The translations under genes and the position numbers were made by a program. This document shows positions 1 through 12,719 of a DNA stretch of 64,000 bases, piece after piece. How positions within the stretch are numbered: the first letter of the stretch is position 1; each line of letters starts with the position of its first letter. The DNA is from Sorghum bicolor. Its lineage: Eukaryota > Streptophyta > Magnoliopsida > Poales > Poaceae. The DNA lies in contig NC_012872.2 of assembly GCF_000003195.3 (NCBI RefSeq), forward strand, positions 51,627,695 through 51,691,694, read 5' to 3'. The notes under the pieces were generated by a model. It was not told where the DNA came from, did not search any database, and was given only the letters and a program-made list of their open reading frames with translations.

Positions 1-1917
1 AATGATTTTAATATTTTCTAAAATTTTCTTAAGACTTATTTAAATTTAAATGTTAACAATTTACAGAGCATAAATATGATTTCATAAAAACTTTTACAAT
101 TTAATAGGAGGGGTTGTTGCATTCATGTCGGTTGCCTGTTGTGTTTTATACCAAAATGTTTAATGCATTTAGATATCATATAGTCTTCCTTGGGGATTTT
201 AGATTTTTTTAGAATTTTTCTCATTTTTTCTTGACCAAATTCCAATATGTGGTACTGTGCTTCAAAAGATATTTTTCATAAGCTCTAAGTATTTTATTTG
301 GATTCCTCATGTTTTAATCTACCTTTGGGAATTACTTCGAATGTTTGACTTGTATCATAACAATTGATACAAGTGGTTACAGTGTGTTTTTCTCATGGAC
401 AAAAAAGAAATACGGCAATATTTGATGTCTGTGGAAACTCGAGCATGTCCACTTCTATGTTCTTTGTAGACAATGCTTACGAGTATTGCTTACGAGTATT
501 CAAATACATAAACATATCCAACTATCCGTTTTGGTTTTTTAGTTGACAATGCTTACGAGTATTGCTTGAAAATGCTACGAACAGACGATAAATAGAGGAA
601 ATGGGTAACAAATGCATCCTTCGTTTATTGACAGAAACTTAAATTATGTATGCTCTCTGAGTTTGTGCGTGTTTGGGTTTTTCATAACCCGAAAACTTGA
701 AATGCGGTGGTAGACAAACTTACTAAGATAGATGTGGAGGTAGGGCCAATAAGACGGTGTTTTGCTTTGGCATGATGATCATCTTGCTGCTGTTTCTGAC
801 CTGGTGATCGCCGATTCAGGTTTGGTCGATAGTTAATGGAAATGTCTTTCCATCCAAAAAAAAAGAGAAAGGAAACATAATAGAGATTGAATTGTTCTTT
901 TGAGATGTCGTTTCTGTCTTCACCCTGTAATAATAATAAGGGCTTTTTTAGAAGCAAAGGGGAGCAAAACTCAAGGATAGAAAATCTCCTACTAAAAACT
1001 AGAACGATAATTAAAAAGATATTCCCATAAATTACCTACCCAGTGAAAAGTCCAGGATCCCGGAGGGATTGGAGTTTCCAAATTAGGCCTACGGAAAAAT
1101 TAGATCTATTACCATAAAAACAATCTTTAAATATATACCATCAAAAGAATTAGCTTAAGATATATATTTGTCATCAAAAGATATATTTTTTTAGCTCCTT
1201 AGCACTTCTATAACTCCACATTAACTTGGATTATCCGAATCAGGTATTTGGATCCTAATCGAATTGTAGTCAGATTATAGGTTGGATTATAAAAAAAATC
1301 CGTCCACCAAATTATAATAATCATATAATCTTTTCCCAACTTTGATTTTTAAAAAGTATAGGTCATTTGTACTGCAATAACGATAATTAACATTTGCCAC
1401 CTAGAAATCCCAACAGTATAGGTTATTGTAATCCATAATCTAGATTAGTATAAAGGGCTCCGAAGAAAGTGGGTTTTATGAGTATATGGCTGCCCATCTT
1501 ATGACATGGATTTGGCTGTTAGATTGACACTGGTGGCCTATTTTAAGCCGCACAACCAGGATCAAAAAAATTCAGTGGAAGTGAGGAAAAGTTTGAAAAG
1601 AGATGGAAACCAGCCACTCGTGCGTAAACAAAATGAAATTGACCAGCTGTTAAAATCAACTTGGAGCATTGCTGTCATTTTCATAAGGTTTTGTTAGGCT
1701 TTTTTGCTTGCCAGTTTACACGCCTCGTCCATATTTGCTCACAGTCACATGGATGCAACTAAAACAGTTTGCAACTCAAGTCAAGATCCTTCCTGAAAAC
1801 AGGACACAAGTTGTCAAATCGGCACAAATATTTTCCCATCAACCACAGGACATCTCTTTTCAGAAAAAAAAACAAGCACACAGTATGGCAAACATCCCTC
1901 GTAGTAGGGGTTGTGTA
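1..1917. other. AT-rich intergenic DNA, no gene seen
   Basis: No open frame here resembles a known protein, and base composition is uniformly AT-rich. A 23-bp direct repeat beginning GACAATGCTTACGAG lies at 469-491 and again at 545-567. Nothing else was recognised. Confidence 0.6.
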
Positions 1918-2134
1918 GCTCCTGAAAATTTTTGCAAAGTTTTCAAAATCTTTTCGTTACATCAAAACTTGTGGTACATGCATAAAACATTAAATATAGA
2001 TAAAAAATAACTAATTGTATAATTCACCTATAATTTACGAGATAATTTTTTTGAGTCTAGTTACTCCATAATTAGACAATAATTATCAAATACAAACGAA
2101 AATACTACAATAACCAAAATCAAAAAATTTCACC
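1918..2134 (+). mobile_element. Decayed MITE of the GGCCTTGTTTAG family
   Basis: This stretch aligns by eye with the intact MITE directly downstream. It has the 'cattaaatatagata' block, the 'ctaattg' block, the 'gagtctagttactccataat' block and the 'caaatacaaacgaaa' block in the same order. The terminal inverted repeats are gone. It abuts the intact copy, so the two are in tandem or nested. Confidence 0.6.
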
Positions 2135-2376
2135 GGCCTTGTTTAGTTCCCAAGAAATTTGGCAAAATTTTTCAGATTCCCTGTCACATCGAATCTTTAG
2201 ACGCATGTATAGAGTATTAAATTTAGACGAAAATAAAAACTAATTGCATAGTTTGATCGGAATTGACGAGACGAATCTTTTAAGCCTAATTAGTCCATAA
2301 TTGGACAATATTTGTCAAATACAAACGAAAGTGCTACAGTGTCGATTTTACAAAATCTTTGGAACTAAACAAGGCC
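2135..2376 (+). mobile_element. MITE, GGCCTTGTTTAG family (242 bp)
   Basis: It begins GGCCTTGTTTAGTTCC and ends AACTAAACAAGGCC, a 14-bp inverted terminus. The interior is AT-rich and non-coding and is shared with copies at 20761, 29242, 29691 and 31238. A clean target-site duplication is not visible for this copy. By analogy with the other copies it is a PIF/Harbinger-like (Tourist-type) or similar 3-bp-duplication element. Confidence 0.8.
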
Positions 2377-4200
2377 CAAACCAAGAGTATGACATGATTA
2401 CTGATTGATCAAATTGTTGCCTGGATGTGAAGTTTGGCCCTCCAGTGCTCCATTTGCTCGTTTGGCTTTATCCATTGGGACCATTATGGTATTACCTCAC
2501 TGTCCTGGCAATTGGCATCAAATCTCCGGCCTATGGCAGCCAAAGTTTCTGGGTCCACCGTTCGCCGGCGCCGCTAGCGTGTTCACATGTTCCATTTTCT
2601 CAGCTAAAAGAAAATGACCCACATAATTGTGATTGTGACTCGTCCTCTGATTTATCTTTGACTAAAGTGTTCATAGTAACACCATTTATAATTATTTTCT
2701 TTGCTAAACAAAAAAGGTCTCGAAACCAGGACGCAGTAAGCCATGCTGAGTGAGGTTTCATCTGCATTAAATAAATAGGTTAACAACGACTTGCCCCATC
2801 ACACAAAGAACGACTTTATACCAACATTCAAAGTTTTTATCCCACAATCCTTAAATCTTGTATCCCCTCTATCCTAAATTATAATACGTTTGACCTTTTG
2901 ACCCTAAGTTTAATAACTTGTCTTATTCAAAAAATTTATACAAACATAGTCAAATTTAAGTCATTTTTGAAGAACTTTTATTAATAAACAAAGACACAAC
3001 AAAAGAAGTGATATTTGACACAAATTTTTGAATAAGATGAGTGATAAAACTTAGTGTTAGAAAAGTCAAATGTTTTATAATTTGCAATGGATTGAGTAAC
3101 ATATTTCTTTGTGGGATGAGCGAGCAGGTATTTATGATTCTAAGAAAAGAAAGAAGAGGTGTGTTTAGTCTAGGTCAATATTTAACTCTAGATAAGTCAT
3201 TTCATGAAACTAAATGTCGTGGAGACTATGAAACAATAGGCCCCAATCTTTGATCTTTGAATTGCATCCGTCGAATTTTGTAATTCTTTTGGTTAAGTGT
3301 GAGTAAATTATCTATATATATATCATTTGATTAGCTGCGAGATGATGTCCGTTCGATTTGGATGTAATATCATTTTTTTTATGAAATTAGGTGTTTCCTC
3401 TGTTTCAAATTACAAATTATTCAGTTATCTAGAGATATAGAATTTTTACTATATATATCTAGAAAACTTAAATAAGTTATAATTTGAAATAGAGAGAAAA
3501 CATCTTTGTATGAGTTAAATATACTCCAAGAGTTCCTTGGCAGGTCTCTTTCTTCCATTTGAAAGTGCAAAAAAGCAAGTGTTTGCACAAACATGAGTGG
3601 AGCAATTAGTGTATGGGATGTCGTTTTCAACCCATGATCATGAAGATTTTTAAACTATTCTGTAAATTTGTCATCATCTAAAAAGAGGATAAAACTTCGT
3701 CTTCTCCGTCCACTTTTCTTGTTTACCTTTCTGTAAATTTGCCGTAACTTTTGCTTATGTAAAAAAAACAAAGGACATAGGCCTTTGCAGCCCATTTCTC
3801 CAACTTTTTAGCTGCATCTTCCCATTACATTACATTGTTCTGAATCTGACGGAGCACACCTGGAAAAGCTAATAATCTACTCCTAGTTCAAAATTTGATC
3901 AAAATTTGTCGGAAAATAGCTTCGTGTGCATGTGATAAATTACTGTTGAGTGGTCTGAAAAATCATGGCTGAAATTATTATTGGTTGATTTATTATAAGA
4001 AAAAAACACTGCTGACTGGCAAAAAAAAAATACGGCTGATAAGACAAACAAACGTCCAAATTCGAGTTCGATGCTAGCGCTGTATTTGTAATTTGTAATT
4101 ATATACAAGTATACGTTGGCGCTTGTAGACTGCGATTTGGAGAATCAACGAAGTTTGGAACCATATGCTGTTACGGCAAATAGAAAATTTGCTGTCTAAA
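2377..4200. other. Intergenic DNA with decayed MITEs
   Basis: Around 2865-3100 and 3390-3500 there are weak Stowaway-like remnants with degenerate ends. Around 3910-4060 there is a remnant of the 'gtttttctctcataataaatca' repeat family, which is also seen near 16900, 28690 and 34860. The open frames at 2405-2753 resemble nothing I recognise. The last 100 bp (C-rich, beginning 'aaaccctacc') probably form the 5' leader of the next gene. Confidence 0.5.
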
Positions 4201-4319
4201 CCCTGGTCTAATCCGCCGCGCTACTAAAAACCCTACCTTTCCGCACTCTGCCCCTACTCCAACCACATCCGAACACTCCCCTCGCCGCCGCCTCCCCTCC
4301 CCTCCCCTCTCGCGCCGCC

Positions 4320-7300
4320 ATGGCCACCTCGCTCTCCACCCCGTCCCAGCTCCGCCCCTCCCACTCCCAGGCCCGCCGCCACGGCCGCCTCCTCGGCCCC
4401 CACCCGCGCGTCTCCTGCGCGCGCTGCCCGGCTCCCCGCCGCGCCGTCGCCCTCTCCGTGCGCGCCTCCACCGATGGCGACGCCGCCGTCACGGTGCGCC
4501 GCTTCCCGGCCGCACCGACCAAGGCCGGGCGCCTCGCGGGCGTCAAGAAGATCATGATCCTCGGCGCGGGGCCCATCGTCATCGGCCAGGCGTGCGAGTT
4601 CGACTACTCCGGCACGCAGGCGTGCAAGGCGCTCGCCGAGGAGGGCTACGAGGTGGTGCTCGTCAACTCCAATCCGGCCACCATCATGACGGACCCGGAC
4701 CTCGCCCACCGAACCTACATCGGGCCCATGACGCCGCCGCTCGTCGAGCGCATCATCGACGCCGAGCGCCCCGACGCGCTGCTCCCCACCATGGGCGGCC
4801 AGACCGCGCTCAACCTCGCGGTCTCGCTCGCCGACTCGGGCGCGCTCGACCGCCTCGGGGTGCGCCTCATCGGGGCATCCCTCCCCGCCATCCGCGCCGC
4901 CGAGGACCGCCAGCTCTTCAAGCAGGCTATGGACCGCATCGGCCTCAAGACGCCGCCCTCCGGCATTGGCACCACGCTTGAGGAGTGCCTCGCCATCGCC
5001 GAGGACATCGGGGAGTTCCCGCTCATTGTGCGCCCGGCTTTCACTCTAGGGGGCACGGGCGGAGGCATCGCCTACAACAGGGCCGAGTTTGAGGACATCT
5101 GCCGGGCCGGCCTCGCCGCGTCGCACACTCAGCAGGTGCTCGTCGAGAAGTCGCTGCTCGGCTGGAAGGAGTACGAGCTGGAGGTCATGCGCGACATGGC
5201 TGACAATGTCGTCATCATCTGCTCCATCGAGAACATTGATCCCATGGGAGTGCACACGGGGGACTCCATCACCGTGGCGCCTGCGCAGACACTCACCGAC
5301 AAGGAGTACCAGAGGCTCAGGGACTACTCGGTGGCCATCATCCGAGAGATTGGTGTTGAGTGCGGTGGTTCCAATGTACAGTTTGCAGTCAATCCTGCAG
5401 ATGGGGAGGTCATGATCATCGAGATGAATCCCAGGGTGTCCAGGTCGTCTGCACTTGCCTCAAAGGCGACAGGGTTCCCCATAGCCAAGATGGCTGCAAA
5501 GCTCTCAGTAGGCTACACTCTAGATCAGATTCCCAATGATATTACCAAGAAGACTCCTGCCAGCTTCGAGCCTTCCATTGATTATGTTGTCACAAAGGTA
5601 TCATTTCAATCTCCGTTTCTCAGCTTTCTCAGTTGTGTGAATTAAGTTTTTCTGCAAATATGCATCTGCAGTACATATTTAACTTCTCTGTATGTATACC
5701 ATTTCTCACTTTTTGTCAGATGTTACCTATCTACTGGTAATGGTTGATTTCAAAAGTATGATAATAAAATAATGGAACAGGATAAGTCTGTCCAATTGCC
5801 TATCCCGTTCTTCACGTGTTGTCTGACTATTGAATATGTTGGTAGACTGAATGAATTGTGGTATATGCTCTGGTATATAATATACCTACTAGTTTATACA
5901 ACAGTGATTGCTTGTATCATGTATAATAAAAGGCAAAGGCAGTAGCTTTCTGAAGGCATGCATTTTCCAGTTATAATTTGTTTTGCATGTCATTTTTTTT
6001 TTTCAGTTTTGCTTCATTATCATCATATTCAAGCAAGAGTAACATTTTCTTGTTCATGTATTTCTCAATAGAAGGGGCATAAGCACTGCAATTTATAGTT
6101 TTTTCTAATGTTATGCGCATATCTTGGAGATTTTGTATGTTAACTATTTCCTACCTTCCTCTCTTTAAAGTATACCGGAGACTAGTCACATTGTCTTTAC
6201 CTGTGAATTGCTCTAGATATTGTTGCTATCTTCTCAGACATCATCTTGCATTATCCGCAGCATATTACTCTGCTATTCAGTTTCCACCTAGACATTTAAA
6301 GTTTGGAATATGCTCATATCACTTACATCCAGTCTAGACATTTCTTGTTCTATTACAAACCCATATTTACATCTTCTTCATGTTCTTTTATCATTTGCAA
6401 TATGTACTTGAACTTCTAACACAGCTAATCTGATCTGCTTTTCTAATCTACCTGGCATTTACTATGCAGATACCTCGCTTTGCTTTTGAGAAATTCCCTG
6501 GCTCTGAGCCAGTATTAACTACACAGATGAAGTCTGTTGGTGAGGCGATGGCACTGGGGCGTACCTTCCAGGAGTCCTTTCAGAAAGCTGTCCGCTCACT
6601 GGAGACTGGTTTTGCGGGATGGGGTTGTGGCCCTATCAAGGAACTTGACTGGGACTGGGAAAAGATAAAATATAGCTTGCGGGTACCTAATCCAGATCGT
6701 ATCCATGCTATCTACGCAGCTTTCAAGAAAGGCATGAGGGTCCAAGATATCCACGAAATTAGCTTCATTGACAAATGGTTTCTTACAGAGCTCAAGGAGC
6801 TAGTGGATGTTGAGCAGTTCCTTGTATCAAGGAGCCTAGATCAGTTGTCAAAGGATGACTTTTATCAAGTGAAGAGGAAGGGCTTTAGCGACAAGCAGAT
6901 TGCATTTGCAACTTCTTCATCAGAAAGTGATGTGAGATCAAGGCGATTGGCTTTAGGAATCGCTCCAACATATAAACGTGTTGATACTTGTGCTGCTGAG
7001 TTTGAAGCCAATACCCCCTACATGTACTCTTCCTATGAGTACGAATGTGAATCAGCTCCAACCAATAGGAAGAAGGTGCTGATATTGGGTGGTGGGCCAA
7101 ATCGCATAGGCCAGGGCATTGAGTTTGATTACTGCTGTTGCCATGCATCATTTGCACTTCGAGAGGTTTGTTTTTGCATCATTTTATTTCCATCCTATTT
7201 CATTGTCTTGTTGCTTAGTTCTGGATTGTTTTAGTGAGATATTGCAAGTTTTCTTAGTCGGCTTCATCCAATTGTGGCCCTGTATTTTTCTGTATGGCTG

Positions 7301-8885
7301 TTTTGATACTAATGCTTTGCTCTTTTTTTTCATCTCTTTGCAGGCTGGATATGAGACTATTATGATGAACTCCAATCCTGAGACAGTCTCAACTGACTAC
7401 GATACCAGTGATCGTTTGTACTTTGAGCCACTGACAGTTGAGGATGTATCAAATGTCCTTGATTTAGAGCGCCCAGATGGTATAATTGTGCAATTTGGAG
7501 GGCAAACTCCTCTAAAGCTTGCACTGCCTATTCAGCGGTACATAGAGGAGAACAAATTGGTGTCTGCTTCAGGCACTGGGAATGTGAAGATATGGGGAAC
7601 ATCACCAGATTCCATTGATGCTGCTGAGGACAGAAAAAGATTTAATGCAATTCTTGAGGAGCTTGGAATTGAACAGCCAAAGGGAGGAATTGCAAGAAGT
7701 GAGTCTGATGCATTGGCAATTGCCTCAGAAATAGGCTACCCTGTTGTGGTCCGTCCATCATATGTTCTTGGTGGACGGGCAATGGAGATTGTATACAACG
7801 ACGAAAAACTGATCAAGTACCTTGCAACTGCAGTGCAAGTAGATCCAGAAAGGCCTGTTTTAGTGGACAAATATCTAATTGATGCAGTTGAAATTGATGT
7901 TGATGCATTGGCTGACACAGCTGGGAATGTTGTGATAGGTGGAATTATGGAGCATATCGAGCAAGCTGGTATACATTCAGGTGATTCAGCATGCTCTCTT
8001 CCTACTAGAACAGTCTCCGCCCAGTGCCTAGAAGTTATCCGTTCATGGACCACAAAGCTAGCAAAGCGTCTGAATGTGTGTGGACTGATGAACTGTCAGT
8101 ATGCTATATCTACTTCTGGTGATGTGTTTCTACTTGAGGCAAATCCTCGGGCTTCACGCACAGTCCCTTTTGTATCCAAGGCAATTGGCCATCCGCTAGC
8201 TAAATATGCATCATTGGTGATGTCTGGTGTGACCTTGCCAGAGCTTGGGTTCACTAAAGAAGTGGTTCCTAAGCATGTGTCTGTTAAGGAGGCTGTTCTT
8301 CCTTTTGAGAAATTCCAAGGGTGTGACATCCTTCTTGGACCAGAGATGCGCAGCACTGGAGAGGTGATGGGCATTGACTATGAGTTCTCTGGTGCCTTTG
8401 CAAAGGCACAGATTGCTGCTGGACAGAGGCTCCCAGTAAGTGGCACTGTGTTCCTTAGCCTAAATGATTTGACAAAACGGCATCTTGCTGAGATTGGGCG
8501 TGGATTCCGGGAGCTTGGCTTCAACATTATTGCCACATCTGGGACAGCTAAAGTGCTCCAGCTTGAGGGTGTTCCAGTGGAGCCAGTCCTAAAAATACAT
8601 GAGGGGCGACCGAATGCCAGAGACATGCTGAAGAATGGTCAGATACAGATCATGGTGATAACAAGCTCTGGTGATGCTCTTGACTCTAAAGATGGCCTGC
8701 AGCTTCGTAGGCTTGCCCTCGCCTACAAGGTTCCAATTATCACAACCGTGGATGGTGCACGTGCCTCCATAGATGCCATCAAGAGCTTGAAGAACAAGTC
8801 CATTGAGACCCTCGCCTTGCAAGATTACTTCCAGACTGCTGATACTTCGGCAGATTTACAAGCAGCGGCACAAACTACCCCTTAG
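4320..8885 (+). CDS. CARB: Carbamoyl-phosphate synthase large chain, chloroplastic
   Basis: This is the large subunit of the plastid enzyme that makes carbamoyl phosphate from glutamine-derived ammonia, bicarbonate and ATP, for arginine and pyrimidine synthesis. The small (glutaminase) subunit is encoded elsewhere. Exons are 4320-5597, 6470-7165 and 7344-8885, with GT-AG introns in phase 0, giving about 1171 aa, the usual length. The start ATG sits in a strong GCCGCCATGG context. Residues 1-50 are Ser/Arg/Ala-rich, like a transit peptide. The first ATP-grasp half starts near residue 76 ([10 protein letters not shown], then [14 protein letters not shown] and [18 protein letters not shown]). 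The second half starts near 627 ([16 protein letters not shown], then [13 protein letters not shown] and EANPRASR). The MGS-like allosteric domain follows from about 1020. Exon 1 is far richer in G+C than exons 2 and 3. No frame damage was seen. Confidence 0.97.
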
Positions 8886-11162
8886 TGGTATCTTTTTTTT
8901 CCATATAATGTGAGCCTAGCTCGAGCCAAAACCACAGCCAATATGATATTTTTGTTTACGGTTGCACCAGCAGCACGCATGCGCAAAGACAAGCATCCAG
9001 ATTGTATCGGTCACAAACATGGCTAGATAAAATTGGTGTTGGGCTAATTGTAGTTGTACTTTGTAATGTAGGGTGATGAGCATCCGTCCACAGAATAAGG
9101 CTTTCCCAACTGCGGTTTTGATGACTATCGTATCCCTTGTGGAGATTTACACTGTATCATTGTCGCACAAGAAAATGTGCGACACATGATGTATTGTATG
9201 CATGTTATCAGATTATCAGATTCTTTGATGAGTAACAGTGGCACACCCCAGTTGCTCGCCTCGTGGCCCCCACATTTTACTGTGTACTCTACAACTGTAC
9301 AACAAACGATTGTGTTAAGTATTTATTAACGGTTCTGTGCTCCTGGGCAGTGTCTGAATAATCAACAGACTAATCGTCAAGCCCTTTGTAGACTACAAAA
9401 ATTAAAAATTGTGAGTTAGGCCTTGTTTAGTTTCTAAATTTTTTTAAGATTCTTTATCACATCGACTTTTATTGCATATGCATGGAGCATTAAATATAAA
9501 TAAAAAAATAACTAATTGTACAGTTTATCTATAATTTGCAAGACGAATCTTTTAAGCTTAGTTCATGGTTGGATAAAAATTACTAAATACAAACGAAAAT
9601 GTTACGGTACCTATCTCATGTGTTATTTTTGTTAAAATGACATTTGTTGAATACTCTTTCCATCTGTAATATAGTGCATTCAAATGCCATATGTATCTAT
9701 GGATTTTATCCAATTAAGGAGTTTCTCCTCGAATTATGGTTTCCTTTTTAAAATACTTTACCAAATCTAGGTATAGCCATTACATAGGATGCAGTATATT
9801 TCAGTATAAATTTTAGAAATCATAATATACTATATTTCAAAATGGAGGGAATAACATACAACCACCAAAAATGAGTTTGGCATCCAAGCAAAAGTTAGCG
9901 TTGATTAGCGCCACAATTAAGCTTCGATCCATTAGATTCGATTCGAAAGTCTGAGATCTTCCTTCATTACAGCGAGGATCCGATGATGCAAATCCACCTT
10001 TTGGTTTCAGTAAGTGGAATCTTATCTGTTCGAAAACTTCATTAGAGAGGATAAACAAATAACCACAGCATACTTCAACTGTTTAGCTTATTTGTCAAGG
10101 AACATGTTTGTTTAAGTCTAAATTCTTGGATGATTATATTTTTCTAGATATATTCTATGTAGCATTATTTTTTTCTGTATTGTGATTTGTAAAAAAAAGA
10201 TGAATGGTAGGCGAAGAGAGTGCAGGGGGATGGCGAAGAGGAGGGAGACAGGGTGTGACACACAGTGGAGTGTTGGATCAACTCTCGTGTGTTCCCTAAT
10301 TGTAATTCTGCCCTTGCGGAAGAAAATTAATGAGTATTAGCTTGGGATGGGTGGCAATTGTGTTAATAATGTCGGGTTATATCCCTACCATAATCCATCT
10401 CATCATAGAAATAGCTAAACCATATATTTCTTCAAGTTGCACCGAGTCGGTTCTGTTTGGATTATGGCATCGCTCGATCCGGAACCAAGTTAGTCCATCA
10501 TGGAATGGAAAACTGTCAATGAACAAAATGTTTCTGCAGCAACACGCTGAGTTTTATACAGTACTATACTAGAAAAAAAAAAGCTATTTTCTAGTAAGTA
10601 GTAGAAAATAGCTCCCAAAAAAAATTGGCGAGAGGAGGGGGGTAAGTGTGCAAAACAAACAGAAAATCGTCCCGAAAATCTCTAGTCGAGTGGTCCTTTA
10701 GAACAGTGAAAATAGGCAAATAGCAGACGAACACTCATGAGAAACCGAGAGAATCCTCTGGCCTAGTTCATTCAATTTCTGTTGATCTATCGAGCATTTC
10801 TTTTGCTGCTCTGCTCCGTGCCATTTGCCGATGTGCCGCAGCCGGCGCTCGGGATGGGGCTGGGGCTGGGGCAGGCCAGGCCCAGGGCCATGACGTTTTC
10901 AGCCCGCGCTCGGGATGGGGTTGTGGGGGTGGGATGATCCAACTGCAACGATGGGCCGCTGGGCCGGGTAAGGATATCATTCAGAATGTCTATTCATACA
11001 CTGATATTTATTATCATAATAATACATCATCAGCATTCAGCAGTCCCCATCCCATGCATCTGCCACGAGTCAAAACGACTGCTACAACTACGGTACACAA
11101 GGCAGTCCCAATGCTGCCTATTAATTTTTATAAACAAAATATATAGAAACTATCTAATAAAT

Positions 11163-11213
11163 AGTTTTATATAATATTATTTTTTTTTGCGAGCAAGTTT
11201 TATATAATATTAT
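11163..11213. repeat. Oligo-T micro-insertion with 18-bp duplication
   Basis: The 18-mer AGTTTTATATAATATTAT occurs at 11163-11180 and again at 11196-11213. The 15 bases between them are eight T followed by GCGAGCA. Read on the minus strand this is TGCTCGC plus an A tail. The duplication length and terminal A tail fit target-primed reverse transcription with extreme truncation of the insert (inference). Confidence 0.6.
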
Positions 11214-11604
11214 TTTACCTATTAATATATATATTCTGTTTTTAGTTTTTACTAATCACATCACTTTGTGTCTTGATTTTTGACATTATTTTTAATTTAA
11301 ATCTAATTTTTATAATTTTTACTCTCTTTCTTTAATAACTACCTTACCATATCAAAAAAATACTACTGTGTAATGGTACAATCAAGGTTCATTGTGGTTT
11401 CTGGAAGTGCTCTAACATGCTAACACTGAAAACGTGCTGATACTCCAAACCGTAGCTGTAGTATTATTATTATATAAAGTGAAACGGCGCAGGGTTCATG
11501 GGCACGTGTTTATATGACTGCGGACGCGTGTTCATGAGGCGATCCATTATCTCCCTGCCCTCGACACGTCGAGACCAGATCGGATGACGTTGCAGCCTTG
11601 CAGG

Positions 11605-11645
11605 CAATCCCAACATTTTTTTTTTTTGACAAATCAATCCAAACA
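11605..11645. repeat. Oligo-T micro-insertion with imperfect 11-bp duplication
   Basis: CAATCCCAACA at 11605-11615 and CAATCCAAACA at 11635-11645 flank an insert of twelve T followed by GACAAAT. The layout is the same as at 11163 and 28225, but the duplication is shorter and has one mismatch. Confidence 0.4.
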
Positions 11646-12719
11646 AATTAAAGCACGAGTCACGAGAGGCGACTTGCCAAGACTTGGACCGCTTCTCGTA
11701 GCCTCGTCTTGCATTGTCCGGGCCTGCGACGGCACGGGAGGCGCTCGTGCCAAGCAGACGACGCGTATCCACACGCACACACACGCACGGATGACCCCTA
11801 TGGTCAAACGTGATTTCTGAAACGTTCAGATCAGGAACCGAAAATGACCCTCGTACTTAATGAGACTTTGCAGACCTTAACGTGAAAAAACTGAGCCTTT
11901 ATTTAGTTCATGGGTTACGCTCGCATATTTCATAAGATATTTTATTTCGAATACTAATAACAAAATAATTATATAACTCGTCTAGAAACCAGGAGACAAA
12001 TTTATTAAAATCTAATTAACTCATCGTTAGCACATATATGTTATTATAGCAATTATGATTAATTATAAACAAATTAGAATTAAAAGATTCGTCTTGCGGT
12101 TTCTATACAAACTATATAATTAGTTTTTTTTTATCTATTTATATGTCTAAACATTTAACGATGAAAAGTTTTTAGATGAGGTGCGCAGTCGTGTACGGGA
12201 ACAAATTTTTAGTGTCGTTAGAGCATCTCTAAGAATTTGCTAAATTAGGTTGCTATCCTTGATTATTTGGCAAAATAAGAAATTTTAGTCTCGAACAAAT
12301 TGACAAATGAGGTTGGTAATTTTAGCCACTTGCTATCTACGACCTCCGCACGCGCATATATGCGCGCGCGTATCCCCCGCGTATCGGCCTTCCGCGTGCC
12401 GCAGCGAATTGATGTGCTGCACCAAAGTTCGTCTGTTTTCTGCGCGATGCCTGCTTGCTATAGGTTCAGGTGTCAGATTGGATGCCGGCCACCAACAGGT
12501 GCAACCGTGCAGGTGTCAGTTGAATTGACGTGCATGCTGCAGACTTTCTGTCGTCCATCACATTTAAATATAAATTGATTTCTTTAAATCACAATGGCAC
12601 AATGAAAAGGTTCTCTGAAACATGTAAACAAAAGGTTGTTTAAATTACAGTTGAAAGCTATATAAATCTGCACGTTGGTCGGGTTGCGACGAGTCTCGCG
12701 TCGCCAGGCAGGAGGAGTG

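Larger units (their letters stand above)
8886..12217. other. CarB 3' region and intergenic DNA
   Basis: The first 300-400 bp probably contain the CarB 3' untranslated region. A one-ended MITE of the GGCCTTGTTTAG family lies at 9419-9612, where the right terminus is lost. A weak Stowaway-like remnant lies at about 9650-9855. A G-rich patch (repeated 'ggggctgggg') lies at 10850-10940. A diverged relative of the 22034 Tourist-like element spans roughly 11100-11412. Another degenerate MITE spans 11895-12200. No convincing coding sequence was seen. Confidence 0.5.
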
